Positions 35,997 to 47,202 of a stretch of DNA of 64,000 nucleotides are shown here, piece after piece; positions within the stretch are counted from its first letter, which is position 1, and the number at the start of each line of letters is the position of its first letter. A model generated the notes under the pieces. It was not told the DNA's origin, ran no database searches, and saw only the letters and a program-made list of their open reading frames with translations. This DNA comes from Neoceratodus forsteri. Taxonomy: Eukaryota > Chordata > Ceratodontiformes > Ceratodontidae. The position numbers were made by a program, and so were the translations under genes. Location: positions 1,245,423,001-1,245,487,000 of the forward strand of contig CM057452.1 of NCBI GenBank assembly GCA_016271365.2, written 5' to 3'.

Positions 35997-37235
35997 ACAA
36001 CTTATGACACTCCAGCTCTCTTTATTCTCATCTCCACCTCCCTCCTATGCCCCTTCCAGACTGGAATCAGTATAACCCCCTCCACAGCCCACTATCTTTT
36101 CAGGTTGACTTTATTCTGAACAGGATGACCAGGGCTTGATCACCTCTGCAATCTTGTCAGCCTCTCTATGGTCATTGACACAGCTGTACACCTTTTCCTC
36201 TTCTACAGATTTATTAGGGCTGGCCTATCCAACTTAACATCAAGTTATTAGATTCTAAGATGCTAGTTTATGCAAGCAATAATACCAGACCACCCAGGGG
36301 CGTAATGAGGCCCAACACCTCAGGTGGAGGGCCTTATAGCTCCTGGAAGGTCTGGTATTGCCCATACCACCCACCCTGGAGGGTATTATTGCAGTTAGAA
36401 AATGGGCTTACATTAAAAAAAATTTTAAATAATGATTTCATACAAAAACAGTGTCAAATATTAATACAAACTAACAGAAACATCAGGCTCTGCAAAATAG
36501 TTACTTTATTAGTTTGCTGTTTTGTGCCACTAGAGGGTGCTGCAGTTTGTGCGATCCTTTTTGGTTGCTGCAGTGCCAGAAAATCATTAGTTGAAATATC
36601 CCCACCCAATCCATGACTTTTTGCTTCGGGTTTTAAATAAATGGTTTTCATTGGTAGATTGTGAGTAGGGAGTGGGCGGCTGAACTGTGGAGTTTATGGT
36701 GCAGTGTTCTCTCACATGCGATCAGGGGATACAGAAGTCGGGTGAGAAACTATGTAAAGGGTTCTGTTGTGGGGTTGATTTATAGCAGTTTGGTACTGCA
36801 AGTCAGACAGTGCAAGGCAGGCAGCACGGGTAAGAAGCATAAGCGAGTTTTGTTGCTGCAGAGAGGCACGCGCTGCCATTTTGAAATCTGCCCAGTTAGT
36901 GACATGAAGCCAGTAAGGTTATCGGCTTCATATTTTTTTCTTTGTTTTATTTTTTTCAGAGGTGCAGATAGTATTGAAGTTATTCTAACATGGGAGAGGG
37001 GGTTTGCTCAGAGGGGATTTGCTGGCCAGTAACTCACTCCCAAACTCTCTTGTTAAGTGAGAGGCAAGAAATGGTGGCTGACAATGGTGAAAATTTGGTG
37101 TGCCCATGGATAACGTCAGTAATACGGCACCCCGAATTGCTGCTTGTTTCAAGCGGGTGTCTATTGAACCTTAATGTACCCCCCTGTAGTGCCCGTCAGC
37201 TAATCAGAGAGCTTTAATAATCTTGACAATTTTCT
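35997..37235. other. No gene recognised apart from a small foldback element
   Basis: Contains the 117-bp inverted-repeat element at 36276-36392. The remainder has short frames with no motif. Confidence 0.5.
36276..36392. mobile_element. Short foldback MITE-like element
   Basis: Ends GCAATAATACCAGACC and, inward from the right, GCAATAATACCC. A second internal inversion (GGTCTGGTATTGC) makes it a nested hairpin. Superfamily unknown. Confidence 0.45.
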
Positions 37236-37383
37236 AAAAGTGGTTCTTGTAGAAGATACTCAGTCCATGCTCCCAGTCAGTACAAGTGTTTCCCAGGGTT
37301 TAGTCCTGTATCTCACCCATTTGACATTTTTTCTCAATGATCTCACCAAGGCCATACATTATCTCCTCATACATTCACATATA
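37236..37383 (+). pseudogene. LINE reverse transcriptase scrap
   Basis: About 45 residues of an L2/Rex1-like RT: VSTSVSQGLVLYLTHLTFFLNDL corresponds to the GVPQGSVLGP...YINDL block. No further part is recognisable on either side, so it is a small remnant. Confidence 0.55.
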
Positions 37384-38043
37384 CAGAGTAAACTGATCAA
37401 CTGGAGAGGCTTAATCTGGGCTATTCTCTGCAACCTGGGAGATTGTGAAAGCTGGGCATTAGACTGTGTGGTTTGAGAAACGACCCTTGACCTCCACTGA
37501 AAGAGGGGTACAGGACATAGCTGCTGTGGATTTGCCACAGTTGGGGCTACCCTTGAAGCACCTCCAGTGACTTTATTGTACCTTTGTAAAGGCATAGAAC
37601 TAGCACAGCTATTTTAAAATGCATCTTTTAACAATAATTTTAATGGAGTAACATGGGTATCTAGAGGAGGCTATTTCCATACTCCTGGCTATTTAATCTG
37701 CTTGCCTAGTGGGTGAGCAGTGCAGAGTAAACTGAATGACCAGACAGGGTCAATCTGAGGCTATTGTCTGAGAACTGGGACAGTGCGCAAACTGGGCATT
37801 AGACTGTGTGGTCTGAAAACTGATCCTTGATCTCCACTGAAAGAGGGGTATAGGAAGTAGCCACTGTGGAGTTGCTGCAGTCAGGGCTGCCCTTTAGAGC
37901 ACCTCTAGTGACTTTATTATGCCTTTTTAAAGGCATAGTACTAGCTCAGCTGTTTTAAAGTGCAGATTTTAATAGTACTTTTAATTGAGTAACACAGATA
38001 TCTAGCGGAGGCTATTTCTGGTCTCCTGGCTATTTAATCTGAG
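37384..38043 (+). promoter_or_regulatory. Two 339-bp tandem 5' monomers
   Basis: Units start with CAGAGTAAACTGA at 37384 and 37723. They share GCATTAGACTGTGTGGTYTGA, CTCCACTGAAAGAGGGGTA, GCACCTCYAGTGACTTTATT and end CTCCTGGCTATTTAATCTG. The TATTTAA boxes are at 37690-37696 and 38033-38039. Position directly upstream of a CR1-type ORF1 suggests a tandem promoter as in the 28863 element, though the two monomer sequences are unrelated. Confidence 0.6.
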
Positions 38044-38142
38044 AAAGGCAAGGAAGGAGGACACAAACTCTGTGAGAGTAAATATTACAAAAAACATCTT
38101 GTGTCAGCTCTCAGGACTTCCTACTTGTTTCAAGAATAGACA

Positions 38143-38144
<2 letters not shown>

Positions 38145-38173
<29 letters not shown>
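38145..38173. repeat. (AT)n microsatellite
   Basis: Uninterrupted AT dinucleotides between the monomers and ORF1. Confidence 0.95.
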
Positions 38174-38177
<4 letters not shown>

Positions 38178-38286
38178 AGCAACATACAGAAACCAAAAGT
38201 TAGTATACTTAAAGGGTAGTTGTAACTTTGCAGAAACAAACACACATGGCCAACAAGAGCTGTCAGTAACGCCTAAAGGAAAACAA

Positions 38287-39322
38287 ATGGCTGAGTGTGG
38301 AAATTCAATAAACATAGTAGATATCTTGGGCTTGCTACAGCACAAAGGATCTATAATAAAATGCATCCAGTGTGGAACGTTTTCTCCCATTATAAATGTA
38401 GAAACAGCTTCCAAATACACATCCATAAAATGTGAACTAATATGCACCTTAGAGAAACAAAATGAGCAACATAAAAGGGAGGTACATGACATGAAAGAAA
38501 TAGCATAAAATGAGGAGTTTGTAAACATCATTGAAAGTGAAAACCCAACTGTAGAAAAAACATAAGGAAACAGAACAAGAGAAAACAATCATAGTTATAA
38601 CTGTAAAATAGAGAATGAGTAGGTTTTAAGAAAGAGTAGAGAAGGTAATATGGGAACAGGGTAAGGACATAAACAAGTTACCATCTGAAGAAAAATTAAG
38701 CCTAGGGAACAGTCCTCAAAGGAAGCCCTCCAAACTGAATTATCCAATACGTTTGAGCTACTGCAAGAGGATATACTTTCTGATCTGATAGAATTCGAAA
38801 GAAAACAGCCAGAGAAATGTATATTTGGGGCTCAATAATTAAGTTTTGCAACAGCCATATTTGCAGAGATGATATAAAAAATACATCTTTGTCATGCTAT
38901 CCTGGGGCCTGTATTCAGGACATTTCAGAAAACATTAGAAAAAAATAAACATACAGAATATATCTAGCATTATTTTACATATTGGGACAAATGATGTAGG
39001 CCGAGGGCATGACAAGGATGTCTGCCTAAACTTAGTATCACTAGGAGAGAACCTGGCCAAAAAAAGGACATCGGGTAGACATATTTGGCATTCTACCAAT
39101 CCCCAGAGCACACAGAGAAAAAAAAACATACTATACATAGAATAAATGTCAGAATGTCAAATTGGTGTGCTGAAAAATACATAGCATGTATGGATATTTG
39201 GGATGGCTTTCAAAATAAAAAATGAACTGTACAGCAAGGATGGATTGCACTTGAATACAAAAGGGGCAGAGATCCTGGCTGACAACCTCAAACAATTCTT
39301 TGCTCAAACTCATTTAAGTTAA
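38287..39322 (+). pseudogene. CR1-type ORF1 with SGNH blocks, broken
   Basis: The N-terminal frame (38287-38508) has IIKCIQCGTFSP, the first half of the zinc finger, and a later Cys pair region, followed by an amphipathic charged stretch (LICTLEKQNEQHKREVHDM) that could be the coiled coil. Downstream, in shifting frames, GSIIKF remains from block I (about 38830), ILHIGTNDVGRGHDKD is block III (about 38975), and KDGLHLNTKGAEILADNL is block V (about 39238). Many stops separate these. The protein would be the RNA-binding and esterase partner of ORF2. Confidence 0.75.
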
Positions 39323-39409
39323 CTAGGATGGGGGAAATCCAACAGTTAGGTATAAAAGAACAGCAACCCAAACATACTCAGAGATGGCAACAGAAAGGAA
39401 AAATACATG

Positions 39410-40170
39410 AGTTGAGAACCTTACTGTTAAATGCAAGGAGTATGAATAGCAAAATTGATGAACTATGTGCACTAGTAAGTATGAACCCTACATAAATAAT
39501 TTGTATTATGAAAACCTGTTTGACCGATGATGTGGATCCTTGAGGTATAAACATAGAAGGATATCATCTATATAAGGGAATCAGAAACAATAAAAAAGGA
39601 GTGGGGGTGGCGATCTACTGTATGTGAAGAATATTATTAAAGCTACTGAAATCTCAAATAAAATCAAGGTTGACAACTCCATTGGAACAATTTGTGTAAA
39701 AATAAATGGGGGTGCTCACGCTCTATAATAACAGGAATAGTATATCATCCCCCTGGTTCTACAGCAGATACAAATAGAAACATCATGAAAGATATTGATA
39801 AAACTGGGAAATTAGGAGACCTGTTAATCATGAGCAATTTAAATATGAACGAGATTGAACGGAACAATAATACAGCAACTACATCAAATGGAAAACAGTT
39901 TCTGAAATCTGTAGCAGAAACTGCCAAACACAGTACATAAAACAATCCACTAGGGAACAGCATATATTGGCTGTAGTTACATGTTCAGAACATGTTATAA
40001 TAGATAAATGTGTGGTAGTGTCTTCGTTAGGAAACTGTGATCACAGGTCTGTAAATTTTCAAATCAGATACAATTTTCTACCACAAAATGGATGCACTGA
40101 AATATTCTTATTTAGGAGAGCAAACATTGAAGAAATAAAATCAAGTTTGCAAAATACTGACAGGGATTAA
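39410..40170 (+). pseudogene. CR1-type ORF2 endonuclease, fragmented
   Basis: The start of ORF2 is seen as LRTLLLNARSMNSKIDEL (about 39415). Then GYHLYKG and GVGVAIYCM match the endonuclease body, and CDHRSVNFQI near 40040 is the SDH-like region. The catalytic Glu of the TETW motif is not visible (MKTCLTDD). The rest is in several frames, and a 82-residue and a 67-residue open piece (39692, 39967) cover parts of it. Confidence 0.65.
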
Positions 40171-40307
40171 TTATTAAAAAATAAATCACCACAGGAAATG
40201 TAGCAGATTATAAAATCTATTATACTGCAAATAGCAAATGAATCTATCCCCAAGATTTAAAAAATAAACAACAATAAGAAAAACTAAATATCACTAAAGA
40301 AGAAATT

Positions 40308-41640
40308 TTGAATGAAATAAAACAACTAAAGCTGAATTCCTCACCAGGGCCTGATAAACTCTCTGCTAAGCTGTTGCTAATGATGTTTGAATTTATAACA
40401 TCACCTCTAAAAACATTGTTTAAAGAATCTATAAACACAGGTATAATTCCGCATGACTGGAAAACTGCTCATGTTGTCCCCATTTTAAAAAAAGGAGAAT
40501 TAAGTCTAGTACAAAACGACAGGTCTATAAGTCTAACCAGCATGATTTGTAAAATGCTTGAGAACATTATTAAAGACAGATTAACTCCCATAATGGAGAA
40601 CTGTGACAGTGATCAACATGTATTTTGAAAAGGGAGAAGCTGAATTACCAACCTACTCTGTTTTTATGGGTGGGTCAGTAAAGCACTTGATCAAAACACA
40701 CGATGTGACATTGTGTTTCTGGATTTTGCAAAGGTGTTTGACCTTACACTCCACTGGGCCATTATTGACAAATTAGAAAAAAACAGGGATCAATCTTCTC
40801 TTTGTCAACTGGATAACAGGGTGGTTGTCTGAGATATGTCAGAGAGTGGTGGTGAATGGACACCACCTGGGAGGGGGAGTGACCAGTGGGGTGCCCCGGG
40901 GCTCGGTGCTAGGACCTGTACTGTTCTAGTTATTTATAGCAGAGTTAACAACAGCACTGCACAGCTGGGTGATGAAATTTGCAGATGGCACGAAGATAGG
41001 AGGACCAACAAAAACCCTAATGGATACTTAATCAGTTCAACAGGACTTAAATATAATGACTACAGTAGCTGGACAGAAAAAATGGGAAATGAGACTAAAC
41101 ATGACCAAGTGCAAGGTGTTGCATTTTGGAAGAGTAATTCAATGTATAAATAGAATATACAAGGTACCCCTTTGGAAGTATCTACAGTACCGGTGAAAAG
41201 GATCTTGGGATCCAGGTAATGGGGGATTTGGGCATGTTAAAGCATACAACAGATGCCATAGCCAAAGCAAATAAAATCATTTGGGCTATTAAAAAGAACA
41301 TATCATCCAGGGATAATGACATTTTGGTCCCACTGTACAGGTCCTATGTCGCCTTCCCCAGGAGTATGCCTCACAACTGTGGAATCATTATAGAAAGGGA
41401 AAGAGAAATAAGATAGAAAAAGTCCATAGAAAATATACAAAGATAATTAATGGACAGAGTGGAAAAGGGTATGAAGAGATACTAAGCTCACTAGACCTAA
41501 TGTCCCCGGAAACACGGTGTATACAGGGTGATGTTCTTTTTATGCATGACATTATGCAATATCCTTTTCTCCTAACAGAGTTAGAAATCAAATTTAAAAC
41601 TGGGAGGATGCAGACTAGAGGGAACCCTCTGCAAATAAAA
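40308..41640 (+). pseudogene. CR1-type ORF2 reverse transcriptase, fragmented
   Basis: Starts LNSSPGPDKLSAKLL, then GIIPHDWKTAHVVPILKKG and DRSISLTSMICKMLENII (40308-40628). IVFLDFAKVFDLT (40715) is the AFD block with A to V. TSGVPRGSVLGPVLF (40890) follows, then MKFADGTKIGG (40975), where the second catalytic Asp is Gly. The thumb (41050-41640) has KWEMRLNMTKCKVLHFG and DLMSPETR. Frameshifts and stops lie between every block, so it is inactive. Confidence 0.75.
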
Positions 41641-43590
41641 TGAAATAAATTTAGGTGTGAAGCAGAAGGAAGCAAGGAAGACAGTCAGAATGGCAAAGGC
41701 CCAAACTGAGGAAAAGATAGCCAGCTTGGTTAAGAAGGGGGATAAAACCATTTATAGGTATATTAGGGAGTGAAAAAAGACCAAGGGAGGGATAGTGAGG
41801 CTTAATAAAGGGGAAAGTGGGTGGGCAGAGCGTGACAGTGAAAAGACAGGGCTACTGAATGAATACTTCTGCTCAGTATTCACAAGAGAAGAGGAGGGGT
41901 GGTAAAGTATCTTATCCAATCAATAGAAGCACTCTAGATAGAGCAGTCAATACCAGTCCATTCACAGAAGAATGGATTCCGAAAGAACTTGTAAAATTGA
42001 AAGTGGACATAGCAATGGGGCCTGACAGGATTCATCCCAGAATTCTAAAAGAACTAAGGAGAAAAATAGTGACACCACTGACTACCCTTTTTAACAAATC
42101 ATGGAAGGATGGTGTGGTACCTGAGGACTGGAGGAGAGCAGATATGATTCCCCTACACAAAAGTGGAAGCAAAGCAGAGGCAGAAAACTACAGACCTTTG
42201 TTTTACCTCAGTGGCAGGGAAAATGATGTAATCACTCTGAAAGAAAGAATTGTTGAGTACCTAGAGGCCAGTGCGGTACAGGACCCAAGGCAGCATGGAT
42301 TCACAGTGGTAAGGTCATGTCAGACAAATCTAATAGATTTCTTTGACTGGGAACCAAAGTAGTAGACCAGAGAGAGGCTGTGGACATGGCCTACCTAGAC
42401 TTTAGCAAGGCATTCGACACAGTCCCACACAAAAGATTAATAAACAAATTAGCCAGCCTGGGAGTGGGTTCCAGGGTGGTGGCCTGGGTAAAAAAATGGC
42501 TGAACAACAGGACACAGAGGGTAATAGTAAACAGAGTCCACTCAGAAGAAAGGGAGGTTATTAGTGGGGTACCACAGGGTTCAGCACTGGGGTCAGTCCT
42601 TTTTAATGTCTTTATAAGTAATATTATGGTGGGACTGGAGGGAAAAGTATGCCTTTTTGCAGACAACACAAAGATCTGCAACAGAGCTGATACACAAGGA
42701 GGGTGAAAAGGATGAAAAGGGTCTTGGCAAGGTTGGAGGAATGGTCAAAAGTATGGCAGCTTAGACTGAATGCAAAGAAGTGCAAAGTAATGCACCTGGG
42801 AAACAAAAACCCAGGGTAAAAGTACACAATGGTGGGGGAGGTACTAACAACAACAAAAATGGAACAGGACCTGGGGATAGTCATATCAGATGACCTAAAG
42901 GTAAGCAAGCTATGTGAGAAGGCAGTAAGGAGGGCTGTGGGGATACTGTGATGTATAGGGAGAGGCATCACCAGTAGAAAACATGAACCTGTTATCTATC
43001 TGTACAGACAGTTGTTGAGACCCCATCTGGAGTACTGCATGCAGTTCTGGAGACCCCATCTCCACAAGGACATGGACAGGGTGGAGGCAGTCCAGAGAAG
43101 GGCAACTAAAATAGTGCAGAGTCTGCACCAGAAGCCATATGAAGAGAGACTAAAGAAGCTTAATATGTATGCCCTTGAGGAAAGGAGGGAGAAGGGGGAC
43201 ATGATAGAAACTTTCAAGTACCTCAAGGAAATCAACAAAGTCCAAGAGGGTATCATCTTTCAGAAAAAGAGATGTGCAAGAACAATGAGGTACAATTTGA
43301 AGATGGGGCAGCTCAAGAGCAACGTGAGGAAGTACTGTATTTTTTTCACAGAGAGGGCGGTGGACGCATGGAATGGACTTCCTGAGGAGGTCATGGGGTC
43401 AAAAAAAGTGGAGGAATTCAAGAATGCATGGGACAGACATAAGGCAATGGTGGTGGGGGAAGGAAGAAGTAGGTTGTTGGTTAATTAGGATCTGCAGCTT
43501 ATCCACTAGGTAGGGAAATGGGCAGACTGGGTGGGCTAAGCAGTCCTTATCTGCTGTCAAAGTCTATGTTTCTATGTTTCTGTGTGATAA
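41640..43590 (+). mobile_element. CR1 copy with most of RT and 3' tail
   Basis: Plus-strand 5'-truncated CR1. From 41859 an almost continuous RT can be read to 43488, then a 3' UTR ending in AGTCTATGTTTCTATGTTTCTG. It is the best preserved member of the CR1 subfamily that also supplies the copies at 34980, 46328 and 47203. Confidence 0.85.
41859..43488 (+). pseudogene. CR1 reverse transcriptase, three open pieces
   Basis: Piece one (41859-42362): MGPDRIHPRILKELR, DWRRADMIPLHKSGSK, NYRP, QHGFTVVRSCQTNLIDFFDW. Piece two (42380-42706): MAYLDFSKAFDTVPHKRL, VISGVPQGSALGSVLFNVFI and VCLFADNTKIC, in which the FADD motif has D to N at the second Asp. Piece three (43012-43488): RPHLEYCMQFWRPHL, VQRRATKIVQSL, FFTERAVDAWNGLPEEVM. 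Breaks are at 42360 and around 42706-43011. It matches the usual CR1 RT length otherwise. The D to N change alone should abolish polymerisation. Confidence 0.85.
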
Positions 43591-43613
43591 GATGAAGTAT
43601 TTCTATACATCAA

Positions 43614-44999
43614 GGGTGGAATATTCAAAGGGGGTGCGCGTGGCGCAACAGGTTGCATGCATCGCAACCCTGTCCTACCTGGTAGCGATATTCAAGGGGC
43701 AGGTTGCACTGCACAACCCCCGATGCATTGGAGCACACCAGTAATGTATACAGTGCAAGTGCGGGGGGTGTGCCCATGCATTTGCGGCACATCCTGATAT
43801 TCAGCCCTAGATGTGTGGCACATATGCTGGCACATACCTGCCTTGCGCCATTCAGGGGGGCGTAATGATGGGCCTGGTGAAACCAGGCATAAGTCCTGGC
43901 CACCCACAGGTGAGCTGCTGTATTGCAAGGTGCAACATGGCAACCACCTGCAGTGGGTGGACACCCGACTTCCCAGGACACAGTCCACATGCCCTCTGCC
44001 CAGGGGGCGACATGCCCCCATGCCCCGATCGTGGGCAATTGACATGAGTATTCATCAGCCAACTGACAGCGAGCGGTAGGGTTGTACGCCGATTGGTTCA
44101 CTGCATAGACCAATGGGCATGCAGACCATACTGTACTGCACAATCACAAATTGTGAATTAGCGTTCATTCACTATTCTGGACTGTGTAATATAGTATGGT
44201 CTGCACGCCCACTGGCCCACACAGTGGACCAATTAGCGTACAGCCCTGCTGTATGCTGTCAGTCGGCAGGCAGTTGGGCTGCTTGCAGGTGGGGAGCTGC
44301 CATCCCCCACTGACTGGGGAGGTCAGGATGGTGGGGGACTCAGTGGGCGGGTGGGGATGGGTGGTACCACTGGACCACCAAGGAGTTGTCAGTTACGCCC
44401 TCAATCTGGTGATGGGGAACAGTCCACCGAACCACCAGGGATAATTGTGACTTATGCCTGCGATTGGGCAATGGATAGCAATCCACTGGACCACCAGGGA
44501 GACATATGAGTTATGCCCATGATCGGGCATTGGATAGCAGTCCACCGGACCACCAGGGAATATATCTACTCATGCCCATGATCGGGCAAATGGGAGTGGC
44601 ACCCGCCGAGGGGCAGCAAAGCGTTGGTCCCCGACGGCTGCAGCCTGGCAGGGTGCCAGGCACAAGTCACTGAGGATCGGTGCACCACATGCAAATGGGG
44701 CCATAATGACATGCAAATGGCCCCATTTGCCACTTGCATGCATAATGGCCTCATTTGCATGCTCACGGCTGAATATCGCTGTTGCTGCACCTAGTGCAAC
44801 CACACTTGTGCTGGCGCAGCCCTCTGCTCCCCTGCTGCCACTTGCGCTGGCACAGTGTGTGCACCCTCAGTGCCATATTCACTGGTGCTGAGCCATGGCA
44901 CAGCATCGTTGAATATCACGCGGTCCATGCCCTGGCTCTTCCCAGTTGCGCTGCGCCCAGGCTTGCGCCCCTGCCTGGTGCAGTCTGAATATTCCACCC
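43614..44999. mobile_element. Foldback element FB-2, 3-bp TSD (Harbinger-like)
   Basis: Ends GGGTGGAATATTCAAAG and, inward from the right, GGGTGGAATATTCAGAC. Flanks are CAA (43611-43613) and TAA (45000-45002), a 3-bp duplication with one change. The centre is palindromic, GCAGACCATACT (44121-44132) with AGTATGGTCTGC (44193-44204). It shares segments with FB-1, for instance GGTGAGCTGCTG followed by ATTGCA and GGTGCAACA, so the two are one family. The right arm has four 57-59 bp units with GGACCACCAGGG (44374-44560). No transposase. Confidence 0.75.
44689..44760. promoter_or_regulatory. Cluster of three octamer (POU) motifs in FB-2
   Basis: ATGCAAAT at 44689-44696 and 44711-44718, ATTTGCAT at 44753-44760. 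Spacing of the first two is 22 bp, as in FB-1. Confidence 0.4.
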
Positions 45000-45110
45000 T
45001 AAGAATGGTGAATGTATGGAATGCCCTCCCAACTGAAGTGGTAATAAGTAAATCAAAGACAGAGTTCGAGAAAAACACTGAGCAAATACATACAGTCTGG
45101 TGGGGTCCTA

Positions 45111-46327
45111 AGGTATTTTTTATGAGTTTTTATAGCAGCATACAGTACATGGGCATATGTCCTTAAGCTTCTCACATTCCATAGTATGGACTATAGTATG
45201 TACACAGAAGACACCTTACATTTCACTGTTTGAATCTAAGTCAGTAAGTTGGCAGCTAAGCTCAACAGGTCTTTAACAAATTCCAACTTTGGTTTGCTGT
45301 TAACTTTTATTTTCACTCACAGTCTAAATTATAGTTAAAGATTGTGACATGGCCATGTTTTACGCTTGTCACCAAGAAGTGGTACAATGTTGATTTTTGT
45401 TTAAAACGTAAAACAAATTGTAAACTACTTATCACAGGAAACCAAAACTGCATAGTAAACTGAAAAGCATTTCTGTACATGTTTACATCCTCATCAGTAT
45501 TATCACTATTGTTAACAATATTGCAGTTAAATCATTTCTTTTAAATTATAACATTGGTTAATTTATCTTTCAGATGTATAATCTTTAAAATATTGTTCAG
45601 TGTATACCCATTTGATCACATTGAGACAACAGCCTTTCTCTACCTCCCATTTATTACTATGCTAAGAAAATATATTTAAATACTGTAAAAGGAAGACATA
45701 TTTCAGTGTTGGCATCTGCACTTTAAGAGTTATGATTGGAAGTCTGTATCTGTGGCTGCTTTCATCTCTTTATGTTGCAAGATTGAAAAATCCATCAAAT
45801 CAAAAAGTCTTTGTTCTGTTTTCTTGAAGACAGCATTAGTGGTATAGATTCTCATCTTCTGCCATCATGTCATGCAGTAGTTCTCTTAGGTTTTAGGTCT
45901 TCTGTGCCTCCCCTCTGATAGTCTTGCACACAGGTTTTAAAGCTGGGGTAATGCCAGCCCCATTTGGCATCCATGGGTTGTTGCTTGATCTCCATCCAGT
46001 GGATAGTTCTTACACAAAGTATTTATAAGGATGACATCACCCTTTTAAGTAATGTTTGATGATGGTGGGAGGTGCCAATTAAGAAAGTTAAAACTTCTGA
46101 ATCTTCAATAAGTTCCCATATTTCTAGCTAACATTACTGTAGAAAATGAAATACATTTATGAAAGGCACAGACTTCTTTCAGTTATAAGAGGATATAGAT
46201 TAGATACATGTTATCACTCAGTGGTTTATATTTTGGGTAAAATGCATTTTCCTCGGTAAATAACTTTTTTGATGTCCTATAGACTTTACTCATATCTCTT
46301 CTGATAGCTAGAAATGTCCTTTACATG
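45111..46327. other. No gene recognised
   Basis: AT-rich DNA with no motif, tandem repeat or transposon end that I can identify. Confidence 0.5.
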
Positions 46328-47202
46328 AAAAACATAGAAACATAGAATTTGAAAGCACATAAGACCCACTTGACCCATCCAGTCTGCTCATTGCTTCCCT
46401 TCCTATAGTGTCATCATGGACCAACCTGATCTCTGGCTATCCCCTCCCAGACCCTGCACCATTTTAGTTGCCCGTCAATGGACAACCTCCACTCTGTATA
46501 TGACCTTCTGGAAATGTGGACTCAAGAACTCGATGCAGCAGTCTAAGTGGGGTCTCACCAGTGATCTACAAAGAGTCAACACCACTTCCATGTTTCAACT
46601 GGTAATACTCCTTCATCTGCACCCCAGTATCCCACCAGCCCTCCCAGCTGTCTTGTTGCACTACTCTGTAACCTTTAGGTCATCAGATATGATTTCCCCC
46701 AGGTCTCTTTCCTATTTGGAGATAGTCAGCACCTCTCTTCCCATTTTGTACTGCACCTCTGGGTTTCTGTGCCTTAAGTGCATGATTCTGCACTTTTTCA
46801 CACTGAAACCCAGGTGATATACCCACAACAATTCCTTGAGTTTTCTCAGGTCTCTGCACATTCTTTCTAACCCCCCAGAACATCCACCTTATTGCAGATC
46901 TTGGTGTCATCTGTGAATTGACAGACGTTCTCTTCCATTCCATCTGCAATGTCACTTATAAAGACATTAAGGAGGATCAGTCCAATACAGTACAGAGCAC
47001 CGAGGCACCTCAGTGGTCACCCTTCCTTCTCCAGAGTGAACCCTCTGTTGCCTATCCCATATCCATTTTCTTATCCAATTTACCACCTTTGGACCCAGCC
47101 TAATGCTGTGCAGTTTCCTTATGAGTTTCCTAAGTGGAACGGTGTCAAAAGCCTTATTGAAATGTAAGTAGGCCACATCCACCACTCCACCCTGATCTAT
47201 TT

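Larger units (their letters stand above)
37384..41640 (+). mobile_element. Second CR1-type LINE with 5' monomers, decayed
   Basis: Layout matches the LINE at 28863: two tandem 5' monomers (37384-38043), ORF1 with zinc finger and SGNH blocks (38287-39320), endonuclease (39410-40170) and RT (40308-41640). It ends against the CR1 copy starting near 41640. Stops are frequent and no complete frame remains. It is a different, older lineage from the 28863 element. Confidence 0.75.
43592..45110 (+). pseudogene. LINE C-terminal scrap split by foldback element
   Basis: The sequence 43592-43613 plus 45003-45110 reads through as KMKYFYTSRMVNVWNALPTE and then VVISKSKTEFEKN, the usual WN-LP region near the end of CR1-type RT proteins. 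The FB-2 element separates the halves. Confidence 0.6.

Noticed and set aside
36661..37217. Frames of 123 and 75 residues as host exons
   Set aside because: No domain, no splice-site support and no continuity with neighbours.
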